A stretch of DNA of 64,000 nt from Natronocella acetinitrilica (GTDB lineage: Bacteria > Pseudomonadota > Gammaproteobacteria > Nitrococcales > Aquisalimonadaceae). Location: the NCBI RefSeq assembly GCF_024170285.1, contig NZ_JALJXV010000001.1, forward strand, positions 186,001 through 250,000, in the 5' to 3' direction. The notes below the pieces were generated by a model. It searched no databases. It saw only the letters and a list, made by a program, of their open reading frames with translations, and had not been told where the DNA came from. A program made the translations under genes and the position numbers. Each line of letters opens with the position of its first letter. Position 1 is the stretch's first letter. Shown here one piece after another: positions 8,409 to 17,540 of this stretch.

Positions 8409-9533
8409 GTGTCCACACTGGTCCCGATTGTCGATCCTGACGGCCTACTCGAGTACTCGGTGGTCTTCAACGACCGCTCCCTGAACCACATGTCGGGCGC
8501 CTTTCAAAAGGTGATGCTCGACATATCCAAGGGGCTGCGCGACGTCTACGGCGCGGAGGCGGTGGTACTCGTACCCGGCGGTGGCACCTTCGGCATGGAG
8601 GCGGTGGCGCGACAGTTTGCCAGCGGACGACGCTGCCTGGTGATTCGCAACGGCTGGTTCAGCTACCGCTGGACCCAGATCCTGGAGATGGGCCGGATTC
8701 CGTCCGAGGAAATCGTGCTCAAGGCCCGCCCGGTCCACGACGGGCATCAAGCAGCCTATGCGCCGGCTCCCCTGGAAACCGTGGTAGAGACCATACGGCG
8801 GGAGCGTCCCGAGGTGGTGTTTGCACCCCATGTCGAGACCTCTGCCGGCATCATTCTGCCGGATGATTACATCAAGGCGGTTGCCGAAGCCGTCCACGAC
8901 GTGGGCGGCATCATGGTGCTGGATTGCGTCGCCTCTGGCGCGATCTGGGTGGATATGCGGACCTGTGGCGTGGATGTGCTGATCAGCGCACCGCAAAAGG
9001 GCTGGAGCGCTTCCCCGTGTAGTGCGCTAGTGATGTTGAGCGCGGAGGGCGAACGGGTCATGAGCGAACGGCCAAGCAGCAGCTACGCCTGCGATCTGCT
9101 CAAGTGGCGGCAGATCATGCAGGCCTACGAGGCCGGCGGCCACGCCTATCATGGCACCCTGCCCACGGATTCCCTGGCGCAATTCCGCGATGCCATGCAC
9201 GAGACCCGCGACAGGGGATTCGGCAAGGTCAAGGAACAGCAGCAGGAGCTGGGCCGGCGGGTTCGCACCTTGCTCAAGGATTTCGGCTATCCCAGCGTGG
9301 CGGCAACGGGCTTCGAGGCCCCGGGCGTTGTGGTCAGCTACACCGAGGACGACCTCATAAAGAACGGCAGCAAGTTCGCTGCCGTGGGGCTGCAGACCGC
9401 AGCGGGCGTTCCACTGATGTGCGACGAGCCGCCCGAATTCAAGACCTTCCGTATCGGGCTTTTCGGCCTCGACAAACTTGGCCACATTGACCGCACGGTG
9501 GATAAACTCGAGGAGGCTTTGCGCAGCTTGTAA
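8409..9533 (+). CDS. Class V PLP-dependent aminotransferase (alanine-glyoxylate aminotransferase-like)
   Basis: This 374-residue fold-type I aminotransferase has Asp172 (LDCVASGAIWVD) to bind the pyridine nitrogen and Lys197 (SAPQKGWSASPC) as the Schiff-base lysine. The layout is that of the AGXT/PucG/serine-pyruvate group. The GTG at 8409 follows GGAGGAAG with good spacing. It is not obviously linked to its neighbours. The amino donor and acceptor cannot be assigned. A repeat-rich intergenic region begins 7 bp after its stop. Confidence 0.85.
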   Translation: MSTLVPIVDPDGLLEYSVVFNDRSLNHMSGAFQKVMLDISKGLRDVYGAEAVVLVPGGGTFGMEAVARQFASGRRCLVIRNGWFSYRWTQILEMGRIPSEEIVLKARPVHDGHQAAYAPAPLETVVETIRRERPEVVFAPHVETSAGIILPDDYIKAVAEAVHDVGGIMVLDCVASGAIWVDMRTCGVDVLISAPQKGWSASPCSALVMLSAEGERVMSERPSSSYACDLLKWRQIMQAYEAGGHAYHGTLPTDSLAQFRDAMHETRDRGFGKVKEQQQELGRRVRTLLKDFGYPSVAATGFEAPGVVVSYTEDDLIKNGSKFAAVGLQTAAGVPLMCDEPPEFKTFRIGLFGLDKLGHIDRTVDKLEEALRSL

Positions 9534-9540
9534 GAGTTGC

Positions 9541-9575
9541 GGTGCGTTACGCGCTGCGCGCTAACAGCACCCTAC
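9541..9575 (-). repeat. REP-like palindrome, copy 1
   Basis: This 35-bp imperfect palindrome runs GGTGCGTTA - CGCGCTGCGCG - CTAACAGCACCCTAC. It is inverted relative to the copy at 9596-9629, forming a paired REP unit just after the aminotransferase stop. The same family recurs at 26577-26611 and 26639-26672. Confidence 0.8.
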
Positions 9576-9595
9576 AGCAGCGCGCACGGCCACAC

Positions 9596-9629
9596 GTAGG
9601 GTGTGTTAGGCCGAAGGCCGTAACGTACC
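9596..9629 (+). repeat. REP-like palindrome, copy 2
   Basis: GTAGGGTGTGTTAG - GCCGAAGGC - CGTAACGTACC, 34 bp, in opposite orientation to copy 1 and 20 bp away from it. The central hairpin differs from copy 1 but stays self-complementary, as in other REP families. Confidence 0.8.
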
Positions 9630-9669
9630 GCGATGGCGGTGGTTTCGCCCGCCCCAGGCCAAAGGCACA

Positions 9670-9779
9670 AACGTCGGTCCGGTTCGCCGCTCATGGACCG
9701 TCAGCGACAGGGATGTCGCTGTCGAGCCCCCAGGGATGGGTTTACGGCGTGTCCATGAGCGGCGTACCGGACCGACGTT
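9670..9779 (-). repeat. Nested inverted repeat, copy A (110 bp, module on minus strand)
   Basis: Outer arms 9670-9698 and 9751-9779 pair at 28 of 29 positions. Inside are a 10-bp inner stem (9699-9708 with 9715-9724, one mismatch), a 6-nt loop (AGGGAT; ATCCCT on the minus strand) and a one-sided unpaired 26-nt module at 9725-9750. On the minus strand the module reads ACGCCGTAAACC then CATCCCTGGGGGCT. The layout is identical in copies at 17190, 17361 and 26423, with unrelated arm sequences. Confidence 0.9.
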
Positions 9780-9796
9780 CCCCGATATCATCCGTC

Positions 9797-9829
9797 GGGG
9801 TGCTGTTAGCCCACGGCGCGTAACCCGCC
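9797..9829 (+). repeat. REP-like palindrome, copy 3 (degenerate)
   Basis: GGGGTGCTGTTAG - CCCACGGCG - CGTAACCCGCC resembles the GTAGGGTGYGTTAG...GTAACGYACC family but has several changes. It flanks copy A of the large nested repeat on the side away from copies 1 and 2. Confidence 0.55.
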
Positions 9830-9853
9830 GATCCCTTGAACTGCCGACAAACG

Positions 9854-9882
9854 AAAAAAAAGCCCCGCGTTTCCGCGGGGCC
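9854..9882 (-). terminator. Intrinsic terminator of the Sel1 gene
   Basis: On the minus strand an 8-bp stem GCCCCGCG/CGCGGGGC with a 4-nt loop (9862-9881) is followed by eight T residues (9861-9854). It lies 54 bp past the stop of the gene ending at 9935. Confidence 0.88.
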
Positions 9883-9934
9883 ACAACACCATGCCCACCC
9901 TGTAATTATTTTTCTCGATTTTCCGTTCCAGGCT

Positions 9935-10336
9935 TTAGCCTGCCCGGCTGCCGGTGTCTGCCTGGCTATCGAGATATTCTTTGGCATAGCGGCTGCCATT
10001 CATGGCTGCCCGGTAGAACCAGCGAATCGCTTCGCCGTAATTTTCCTCAATGCCGCGGCCTTCGGCATACATCACCGCCAGGTTGTGTTGCGCATCCGGG
10101 TGGCCCTGCTCGGCGGCGCTGTGCAGCCAACGGGCGGCGAGCTTTTCGTTACGCTCTACACCCTGCCCCGTGGCGTGCAGAAAGCCCAGCGCATGCTGTG
10201 CCTCGGACATACCCCGCATGGCGGCCTGGCGGTAGAAACGGGCTGCAGTCTCCATGCAGATATCCACACCGTCACCCATTTCGTAGCGACGTCCGATCTG
10301 GTAGGCCGCCACCGCCACTTCTGCACTGTTCATCAT
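9935..10336 (-). CDS. Sel1-repeat (tetratricopeptide-like) protein
   Basis: A 133-residue protein made largely of Sel1-like helical repeats. Recognisable units include AARFYRQAAMRGMSEAQHALG, AARWLHSAAEQGHPDAQHNLA and AIRWFYRAAMNGSRYAKEYL, each with the A..W/F....A..G...A pattern. No signal peptide is seen, so it is probably cytosolic and mediates protein contacts. The start is ATG at 10336 with GGGGGAAAG upstream; an adjacent ATG at 10333 is an alternative. It is monocistronic with a strong terminator. The 182-bp gap upstream is AT-rich and contains a partial Fur-like sequence but no clear operator. Confidence 0.82.
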   Translation of the reverse strand: MMNSAEVAVAAYQIGRRYEMGDGVDICMETAARFYRQAAMRGMSEAQHALGFLHATGQGVERNEKLAARWLHSAAEQGHPDAQHNLAVMYAEGRGIEENYGEAIRWFYRAAMNGSRYAKEYLDSQADTGSRAG

Positions 10337-10518
10337 GGTCTTTCCCCCCGGTGATCGATGCAGGCTACACCTGCCTTTCTGCCAGATTAGAAAGCAGGAA
10401 CCGGGCCAAGTATTACAATTTTTGCATTATCATTAGCTTAGGAGATTTCGAATCACATGCCACCATCGACAACTGACGCTATGGGGCAACCGGCAACGGC
10501 ACCAGGTGTCAGGGAGTG

Positions 10519-11937
10519 TCACTTTGCGTCAGGCACCTGATCCACCTCGGCACCCAGAGCACGCGGCATACGATCCGGGTGTGCGATGCGCACCAGCAAG
10601 ATCGCCAGCAGGATTGCCGGCAAGCCGATTGCCGCCGAACTGACGAAGAACCAGAACCAACCGACCTGACTCGCTACCACCCCCGTAAAACCACCGAGGA
10701 ACTGGCCGGGCAGGGTCATTACCGAGCTGAACAGTGCGTACTGGGTTGCCGTATACGCCGTATTGGTCAGGCTGGACAAGTAGGCGATGAACACGGCAAT
10801 GGCCATGCCGCCGGTGATGTTGTCGGCAACGATGGCGATCACCAACCCGTAGACTTCCGGGCCCAGCAAAGCGAGCCAGGAAAAGGTGAGATTGGTCACA
10901 GGCGCCATGACGGCGGTGAAGATCAGCATGGGTGCAATGCCGAAACGCGCCACCAGGGCGCCACCCAGGGCAGCGCCGGTCAGCGTCATCGCCAGGCCGA
11001 AGGCGGCGGCCACATTGGCGATCTGACGCATGCTGAAACCCAGATCGAGATAAAAGGGGTTGGCCATCACCCCCATGAAGATGTCACTGATACGGAAGGT
11101 GGCGATGAACACCAGCACAGCCAGGGCGGCCAGCCCGTAGCGCCTGAAGAAGTCGGCGAACGGGCAGATTACGGCACCAATGAACCAGGCACCCAGGTCC
11201 CGGCGCAGCCCCTGGTGACTGGTTACCGCCAGGTAGTCCAGCACGCGCTTTTCCAGTTGCCGGGTCGTGGCGCTGACCTGAACTTCAGGTTCACGAATGA
11301 TCAGGGTGGTGACAATACCCACCCCCATCAGCACAGCCATCGCACCGTAGGCCAGGCTCCAGCTTCCCACGGCGGCGATATGCAATGCCCCGGCACCGGC
11401 GGCAAGCAGCGCAACCCGGTAACCGGTGACGTAGGTGGCCGCCATGGCGCCCTGGCGTTGTCGACTGACCGCCTCGACACGGTAGGCGTCGACGGCAATA
11501 TCCTGGGTCGCGGAGGCGAAGGCAGTGACGACCGCCCAGACCGCCACCAGCCAGAGCTGTCGAGTCGGGTCTGTGGTCGCGATACCGAGCAGCGAAATGG
11601 CGATCAGTACCTGGGCAAGAAGGATCCAGGCGCGACGGCGGCCGAAAATCCGGGTCAGCACGGGCAGCGGCAGTCGATCCACCACCGGCGCCCACAGGAT
11701 CTTGATGCTGTGGGCGAGGCCCACCCAGCTGAGAAAACCGATGGCTGCGAGTTCCACGCCCAGGTCCCGCAGCCAGGCGGTAAAGGTGCCGCCCACCAGC
11801 AATAGCGGCAGCCCGGCAGCGAAACCAAGGAATGCCATGCCCACCACCCGGGGGTGCATGTAAACGCCCAGCAATTCGCGCCGCCCCGGACGAGGCACTG
11901 CCGTGCTCAACCCCGGCTCCGGGACATCATTATCCAT
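10519..11937 (-). CDS. ampG: AmpG-like major facilitator permease (muropeptide transporter)
   Basis: A 472-residue polytopic membrane protein with about 12-14 helices. AmpG imports anhydro-muropeptides for peptidoglycan recycling. AmpG-like features are GFAAGLPLLLVGGTFTAWLRD in the first helix, SWVGLAHSIKILWAPVVDRLPLP and TQDIAVDAYRVE, the latter two being family signatures. The ATG at 11937 lies within the last codons of the upstream P-type ATPase (31-bp overlap), so the two are translationally coupled. Linking peptidoglycan recycling to a cation pump is unusual and I see no functional reason for it. Confidence 0.85.
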   Translation of the reverse strand: MDNDVPEPGLSTAVPRPGRRELLGVYMHPRVVGMAFLGFAAGLPLLLVGGTFTAWLRDLGVELAAIGFLSWVGLAHSIKILWAPVVDRLPLPVLTRIFGRRRAWILLAQVLIAISLLGIATTDPTRQLWLVAVWAVVTAFASATQDIAVDAYRVEAVSRQRQGAMAATYVTGYRVALLAAGAGALHIAAVGSWSLAYGAMAVLMGVGIVTTLIIREPEVQVSATTRQLEKRVLDYLAVTSHQGLRRDLGAWFIGAVICPFADFFRRYGLAALAVLVFIATFRISDIFMGVMANPFYLDLGFSMRQIANVAAAFGLAMTLTGAALGGALVARFGIAPMLIFTAVMAPVTNLTFSWLALLGPEVYGLVIAIVADNITGGMAIAVFIAYLSSLTNTAYTATQYALFSSVMTLPGQFLGGFTGVVASQVGWFWFFVSSAAIGLPAILLAILLVRIAHPDRMPRALGAEVDQVPDAK

Positions 11938-14603
11938 TTCTCCAGTTCAACCACCACGAACACCAGGAAGCCGGCCATCAGCATCAGTGCCCAATGGCTG
12001 GCTGCCAGTGGGCGCGTATCGAACAATAGCTGCATGGGCGGAGCATAGGTAAAGGCCAGTTGCAGCACCAGTATGCCCGCGATGGAGGCCGGCACCCAGA
12101 CATTGCCACGCAATAGCCCACTGCTGATGGCGGGGGTATTCACGAACCGGGCACTGACCAGGTAGAAAGCCTGACACACCACCAGGGTGTTCACCGCCAG
12201 CGTACGGGCGAGGGCCTCTTCACCTTCGGCCAGATACCCCAGGAACATGCCGGTGGTGGCGATCACCAGCAGGGTGGAGACAAACCCGATGCGCCATAGC
12301 AGAAACCGCGTAATGATGGGCTCCGAAGGTGGACGGGGCGGGCGCCGCATGACACCCGGCTCGGTGGGCTCGAAAGCCAGGGCCAACCCGAGAGTCACCG
12401 CAGTGACCATGTTCACCCAGAGGATCTGTACCGGCGTGATGGGCAACATCAGCCCGGCAAGCACGGCCAGGACGATCACGCCGGCCTGACCGCCATTGGT
12501 GGGCAACAGGAACAGGAGTGCCTTGCGCAGATTGTCGTAGACCGTCCGCCCTTCCTCCACGGCACGGGCGATAGAAGCGAAGTTGTCGTCCGCCAGCACC
12601 ATGGCGCTGGCCTCCTTGGAGACCTCCGTGCCCTTCATGCCCATGGCAACGCCCACGTCGGCGCGCTTGAGCGCCGGGGCGTCATTGACACCGTCCCCGG
12701 TCATCGCCACAACTTCACCCGAGGCCTGCAGGGCACGCACCAGACGGAGCTTGTGTTCCGGGCTGGCCCGGGCGAAGACGTCGGTCTGCGCCACCAGATC
12801 CCGTAACTGCTCATCATCCAGTTCCTCGATCTCGGCACCAGTGACCATCCGTTCGCCATCGCCGATCCCAAGCGCCGCGCCAATAGCCCTGGCCGTGCGG
12901 CCATGATCACCGGTGATCATCTTGACCCGGATGCCGGCCTGCTGACAGGTGGCCACTGACTCGATGGCCTCCTGCCGCGGTGGGTCGATAATGCCCACGA
13001 GGCCGAGCAGCACCAGCCCATCGTTCACATCATCGAACTGCAGGGCAGACTGATCGCTTCTGCCGGGCTTGGCCGCCAGGGCCAGCAACCGCTGACCGGC
13101 ATCGGCGATCTCGGCCATGCGTGCCTCCCAGTAATCCCGGTCGATGGGCATGGGCCCGTCACTGCCCTGCTGCTCGGCACACATCTCGATCACCCGCTCC
13201 GGCGCGCCTTTCAGCAGTATCAGCGCATTGCCGGAATGATCGTGGTTAAGGGTCGCCATGAAGCGATGTTCCGACTCGAAGGGAATGGCATCAGTCCGGG
13301 GCAGTTCCTCATGGGAAGTCGCTGGGTCTAGTCCCGCCTTCATGGCCAGGGTGACCAGTGCCCCCTCTGTCGGATCGCCTTCCATGCGCCACTGCTCCCC
13401 GTCCCGCTTGACCGTTGCGTCGTTACACAGCAAAGCCACGCGAAACAGCTCGGCCAGGGCGGGGATGTCCTCGGGGTCGACGGGTTCACCGTTCTCCGCG
13501 AGCCCGCCCTCGGGTGCATAACCAACTCCGCTCACGTCGATCTGCCGGTCGGCGAGCACCACGCTCTGCACCGTCATTTCATTACGGGTCAGCGTGCCAG
13601 TCTTGTCGGAACAGATGACCGTCACGGAACCCAGGGTTTCCACCGCCGGCAGTCGGCGAATGATCGCGTTGCGCTGCGCCATGCGCTGCACGCCGATGGC
13701 CAGCGTGATGGTCATGATGGCCGGCAGCCCCTCTGGGATGGCCGCCACCGCAAGACCCACCGCCGCCAGAAAGACCTCGGCCAGTGGATAATCCCGGGCC
13801 AGATAGGCGAAAGCGAACGTGGCGGCGGCAAGGCCGACAATGGCAAGGGCCAGCCAGCGACCGAACGTCTCGATCTGGCGGAGCAGCGGCGTGGTGATGC
13901 TCTCCACCTCTTCGAGCATGCGGCTGATGCGGCCGATTTCCGTGGCTCCGGCGGTTTCCACCACCACACCCTGGGCCGAACCGTAGGTGACCAGCGTGCC
14001 GGAGTAGGCCATGCCGACGCGCTCGCCCAGGTCGCTCTCGCCGGCGACTGCATCCGTCGCCTTTTCCACCGGCACGGACTCACCGGTGAGCATGGCCTCG
14101 TCCACCCGCAGATCACGCACCTTGAACAGGCGCAGATCCGCCGGCACCTTGTCGCCAGACTGCAGTACCACCACATCGCCCGGCACCAGTTCCTCCGCCG
14201 GGCGCGACTCGCGGCGTCCGCCGCGCAGCACCGTGGCCTGGGGCGAGAGCATGTCGCGGATGGCATCCAGGGCTTTCTCTGCCTTGCCCTCCTGAATGAC
14301 GCCAATAACAGCATTGATCACCACCACGCCGAGGATGACCGCCGTATCCAGCCAATGCCCCAGCAGTGCGGTGACGCCTGCGGCCGCCAGCAGCACGTAG
14401 ATCAGCATGTTGTGGAACTGGAGCAGGAAGCGCTCGAGCAGGGTGCGCCGGCGCCCTGTTGGCAACCGATTGGGCCCGTGCGCCTCAAGACGCCGGGCCG
14501 CTTCCGCATCATCGACCCCGTGCGGCCCGGATTCCAGGGCACCCAACACCTCATCGGCAGGTTTTGCGTGCCATTGCTGGGCGGGCTTTTCGGACGGGCG
14601 CAT
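11907..14603 (-). CDS. Cation-transporting P-type ATPase (type II, Ca2+/Mg2+/Na+-like)
   Basis: An 898-residue P-type pump. It has a cation ATPase N-terminal domain, actuator motif TGES at 173-176, the type II membrane motif PEGLP at 290-294, phosphorylated Asp333 in CSDKTGTLT, and the hinge TGDGVNDAPALK followed by MG.KGTEV.KEA. These place it near the SERCA/PMR1-like and Na+/K+-type bacterial pumps rather than heavy-metal type I pumps, and no N-terminal CxxC metal domain is present. The start at 14603 gives an 8-nt spacing from GGGAGA; an ATG at 14609 is too close. The ion is not identifiable from sequence alone. Confidence 0.88.
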   Translation of the reverse strand: MRPSEKPAQQWHAKPADEVLGALESGPHGVDDAEAARRLEAHGPNRLPTGRRRTLLERFLLQFHNMLIYVLLAAAGVTALLGHWLDTAVILGVVVINAVIGVIQEGKAEKALDAIRDMLSPQATVLRGGRRESRPAEELVPGDVVVLQSGDKVPADLRLFKVRDLRVDEAMLTGESVPVEKATDAVAGESDLGERVGMAYSGTLVTYGSAQGVVVETAGATEIGRISRMLEEVESITTPLLRQIETFGRWLALAIVGLAAATFAFAYLARDYPLAEVFLAAVGLAVAAIPEGLPAIMTITLAIGVQRMAQRNAIIRRLPAVETLGSVTVICSDKTGTLTRNEMTVQSVVLADRQIDVSGVGYAPEGGLAENGEPVDPEDIPALAELFRVALLCNDATVKRDGEQWRMEGDPTEGALVTLAMKAGLDPATSHEELPRTDAIPFESEHRFMATLNHDHSGNALILLKGAPERVIEMCAEQQGSDGPMPIDRDYWEARMAEIADAGQRLLALAAKPGRSDQSALQFDDVNDGLVLLGLVGIIDPPRQEAIESVATCQQAGIRVKMITGDHGRTARAIGAALGIGDGERMVTGAEIEELDDEQLRDLVAQTDVFARASPEHKLRLVRALQASGEVVAMTGDGVNDAPALKRADVGVAMGMKGTEVSKEASAMVLADDNFASIARAVEEGRTVYDNLRKALLFLLPTNGGQAGVIVLAVLAGLMLPITPVQILWVNMVTAVTLGLALAFEPTEPGVMRRPPRPPSEPIITRFLLWRIGFVSTLLVIATTGMFLGYLAEGEEALARTLAVNTLVVCQAFYLVSARFVNTPAISSGLLRGNVWVPASIAGILVLQLAFTYAPPMQLLFDTRPLAASHWALMLMAGFLVFVVVELEKWIMMSRSRG

Positions 14604-14771
14604 GGTCATGGTCTCCCGGATAAACTGACAGAACCTGCAGAAAAAACGCCCTACACTCTGGCGCGAGGGCGTACCGCGTCGCAACCCGTCGGTGGAAGCC
14701 GCACCTTGGTTTCCGCCGACGGCGACCCCATGACCACCGGTTCAGGCGTTAGCCAGCGATCACGGGCATAC

Positions 14772-15822
<1,051 letters not shown>

Positions 15823-15825
<3 letters not shown>

Positions 15826-15836
15826 GGAAACACTGA
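15823..15836 (+). repeat. GGGAAACACTGA dispersed motif
   Basis: CTAGGGAAACACTG overlaps the trxB stop codon and belongs to the GGGAARCRCTGA family. It is followed by a small hairpin, CTGGAAA/TTTCCAG, at about 15838-15854. Confidence 0.45.
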
Positions 15837-15944
15837 TCTGGAAACAATTTCCAGAAAATGCCCGGTGACCGGTTAACTTCCGGCCACCGAGCCGCTACCA
15901 TATATGTCAGTGTTCTGTAAATTCCTGCAACCCAACAGGGACCA

Positions 15945-16271
15945 ATGACCACAAGCCCCCTCAATCCCCGTGTCGTGCAACGTAGTGCGGAACAGCAGCG
16001 CACCGTCGATCGTGAAACAGATGATCTCGCGCTCTACTACTACGAGACCTGCGCCTTCTGCATTCGCGTCATTCGCGTACTGGAGCGCCTGCGGCTCAAG
16101 ATCGAACGGCGCAACATCCGCACCGTGCCCGCCTTTCGTGAGCAGTTGATCAAGGGCGGCGGTCACAGCAAGGTGCCCTGCCTCATGATCCGCACCCAGG
16201 ATGGTGACAGCCGCTGGCTGTATGAATCCCAGGCCATCATCGACTACCTGGAAGACCGCTTCGCCAAGTGA
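15945..16271 (+). CDS. Glutaredoxin / glutathione S-transferase N-terminal domain protein
   Basis: A 108-residue single-domain thioredoxin-fold protein. A short unstructured N-terminus leads to the active site Cys36-Ala-Phe-Cys39 (YYYETCAFC), followed by an amphipathic helix. A cis-proline segment (HSKVPCLMI) and a C-terminal DGDSRWLYESQAIIDYLEDRF helix resemble the N-terminal domain of GSTs. A dithiol active site suggests oxidoreductase activity. It is next to trxB, consistent with thiol redox work, although thioredoxin reductase does not normally reduce glutaredoxins. Confidence 0.82.
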   Translation: MTTSPLNPRVVQRSAEQQRTVDRETDDLALYYYETCAFCIRVIRVLERLRLKIERRNIRTVPAFREQLIKGGGHSKVPCLMIRTQDGDSRWLYESQAIIDYLEDRFAK

Positions 16272-16287
16272 CACCCGGCACTGCGGC

Positions 16288-17094
16288 TCAGGCTGCTTGC
16301 ACCTTGCGTTGCACGCCGAGTGACTCTGGCCACTGGTAGTCGACGATCAGTGGCGCGTGATCGGAAAAGCGCTGCGCCGTGTAGACGCTGGCCTCTCGCA
16401 GCAAGGGTTTAAACGCGGGCGTGGCGATCTGGTAGTCGATGCGCCACCCCGTGTTGTTGTCCCAGGCGCGCCCCCGGTTTGACCACCAGGTGTACTGCTC
16501 ACGCTCCGGATACAGGGCACGGTAGGCATCTACATATCCGTGTTCGTCGAGCAACTGATCCATCCAGGCACGTTCTTCCGGCAGAAAACCCGAATTTTTC
16601 TGGTTGCCGCGCCAGTTCTTGAGATCAAGCTTGCGATGGGCGATGTTCCAGTCGCCGCAGATGATGTATTCGCGGTCGGAGGCATGCCAGTTCAGCAGGT
16701 GGTCCATGAAGTGGTCCATGACGCGGTATTTCACCTGCTGGCGCTCGTCCCCGGATGAACCGGACGGCATGTACAACGAAATGACCGAGAGCTTGCCGAA
16801 ACGGGCCTCGATGAATCTTCCCTCGGCGTCGAATTCATCCCAGCCGATGCCCTTGATGACCTCGTCCGGCGGAACCCGGGAATACAGCCCGACGCCGCTG
16901 TAGCCTTTTTTCTCGGCCGGGTGGTACCAGGCCTGATAGCCGTCCGGATAAAACGGTTCCGGCGTCAGCTGATCTTCCTGGGCCTTGATCTCCTGCAAGC
17001 AGACGATATCGGCGTCCTGCTCCGGCAACCAGTCGAAGAAACCCTTCCGGGCCGCCGCCCGAATCCCGTTGCAGTTCAATGTAATGATTCGCAT
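16288..17094 (-). CDS. xthA: Exodeoxyribonuclease III (AP endonuclease)
   Basis: A 268-residue Mg2+-dependent AP endonuclease and 3'-5' exonuclease for base excision repair. Family motifs include Asn7 in TLNCNGIRAA, Glu35 in VCLQEIKAQ, GDWNIAHRKLDLKNW and the C-terminal catalytic SDHAPLIVDY. The ATG at 17094 gives the standard MRIITLNCNG start; the open frame upstream of it is repeat DNA. It converges with the glutaredoxin-like gene, 16 bp between stops. Two large nested inverted repeats lie in the 446 bp upstream of its start. Confidence 0.95.
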   Translation of the reverse strand: MRIITLNCNGIRAAARKGFFDWLPEQDADIVCLQEIKAQEDQLTPEPFYPDGYQAWYHPAEKKGYSGVGLYSRVPPDEVIKGIGWDEFDAEGRFIEARFGKLSVISLYMPSGSSGDERQQVKYRVMDHFMDHLLNWHASDREYIICGDWNIAHRKLDLKNWRGNQKNSGFLPEERAWMDQLLDEHGYVDAYRALYPEREQYTWWSNRGRAWDNNTGWRIDYQIATPAFKPLLREASVYTAQRFSDHAPLIVDYQWPESLGVQRKVQAA

Positions 17095-17189
17095 GTGTCT
17101 GATTCTGTTTCTTTTCAGGTTAGCACTCTGGTATGCAGGGTGGCTTCGATCCGGTTGGGTACGGTCGGTGGTGACTGGGGGCTTCGATC

Positions 17190-17297
17190 GGCAGTGAGAC
17201 GTGCGATCCCCACGGACACGCCGTAAACCCGTCCCTGGGGGCTTGTCGGCGAGGTCCCTCTCGCCGACAGTCCGTGGGGATCGCACGCCTCACTGCC
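17190..17297 (+). repeat. Nested inverted repeat, copy B (108 bp, module on plus strand)
   Basis: Outer arms 17190-17217 and 17270-17297 pair at 27 of 28. The 26-nt module is at 17218-17243. The inner arms 17244-17253 and 17260-17269 form a perfect 10-bp stem (TGTCGGCGAG/CTCGCCGACA) around loop GTCCCT. The arm sequences are unrelated to those of copy A. Confidence 0.9.
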
Positions 17298-17360
17298 ATG
17301 CCGCCGGGGCATGGGCACGGGAGGGCGGCGTTACCAACTCCTGAAGCGGCCCCCGAGGCA

Positions 17361-17470
17361 GGTCGGATGCGGGTGACTGGTCTGCGGACTGTCGGCCGGA
17401 GGGACCCGGCCGACAAGCCCCCAGGGATGGGTTCACGGCGTGTCCGCGGACCAGTCACCCGTAGCCGACC
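17361..17470 (-). repeat. Nested inverted repeat, copy C (110 bp, module on minus strand)
   Basis: Outer arms 17361-17389 and 17442-17470 pair at 26 of 29, with two of the three mismatches G-U compatible on the plus strand. The inner stem is a perfect 10 bp, 17390-17399 with 17406-17415 (TGTCGGCCGG/CCGGCCGACA), around loop AGGGAC. The module is at 17416-17441. It faces copy B in inverted orientation. Confidence 0.9.
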
Positions 17471-17540
17471 CGATCGAAGCCCCCCCAAAAAGCATCCCAA
17501 ACCATCTCAACCGAAATCGAGCCAGATCAGCCCCGCCGCG

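Larger units (their letters stand above)
17177..17484. repeat. Outermost inverted repeat enclosing nested-repeat copies B and C
   Basis: GGGGGCTTCGATCGG at 17177-17191 and its exact complement CCGATCGAAGCCCCC at 17470-17484 bracket the two oppositely oriented large nested repeats. The whole 308-bp block could fold as one three-way or four-way cruciform. The 446-bp gap 17095-17540 holds nothing else I recognise. Confidence 0.75.

Noticed and set aside
10424-10437. Fur-box-like GCTAATGATAATGC (minus strand) upstream of the Sel1 gene
   Set aside because: Only one hexamer matches GATAAT exactly, the second is 4/6 and the third does not match; more likely a plain AT-rich promoter region.
10516-11805. 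429-codon open frame on the plus strand, Gln/His/Asp-rich
   Set aside because: Antisense to ampG, whose membrane helices account for the strange composition of the mirror frame.
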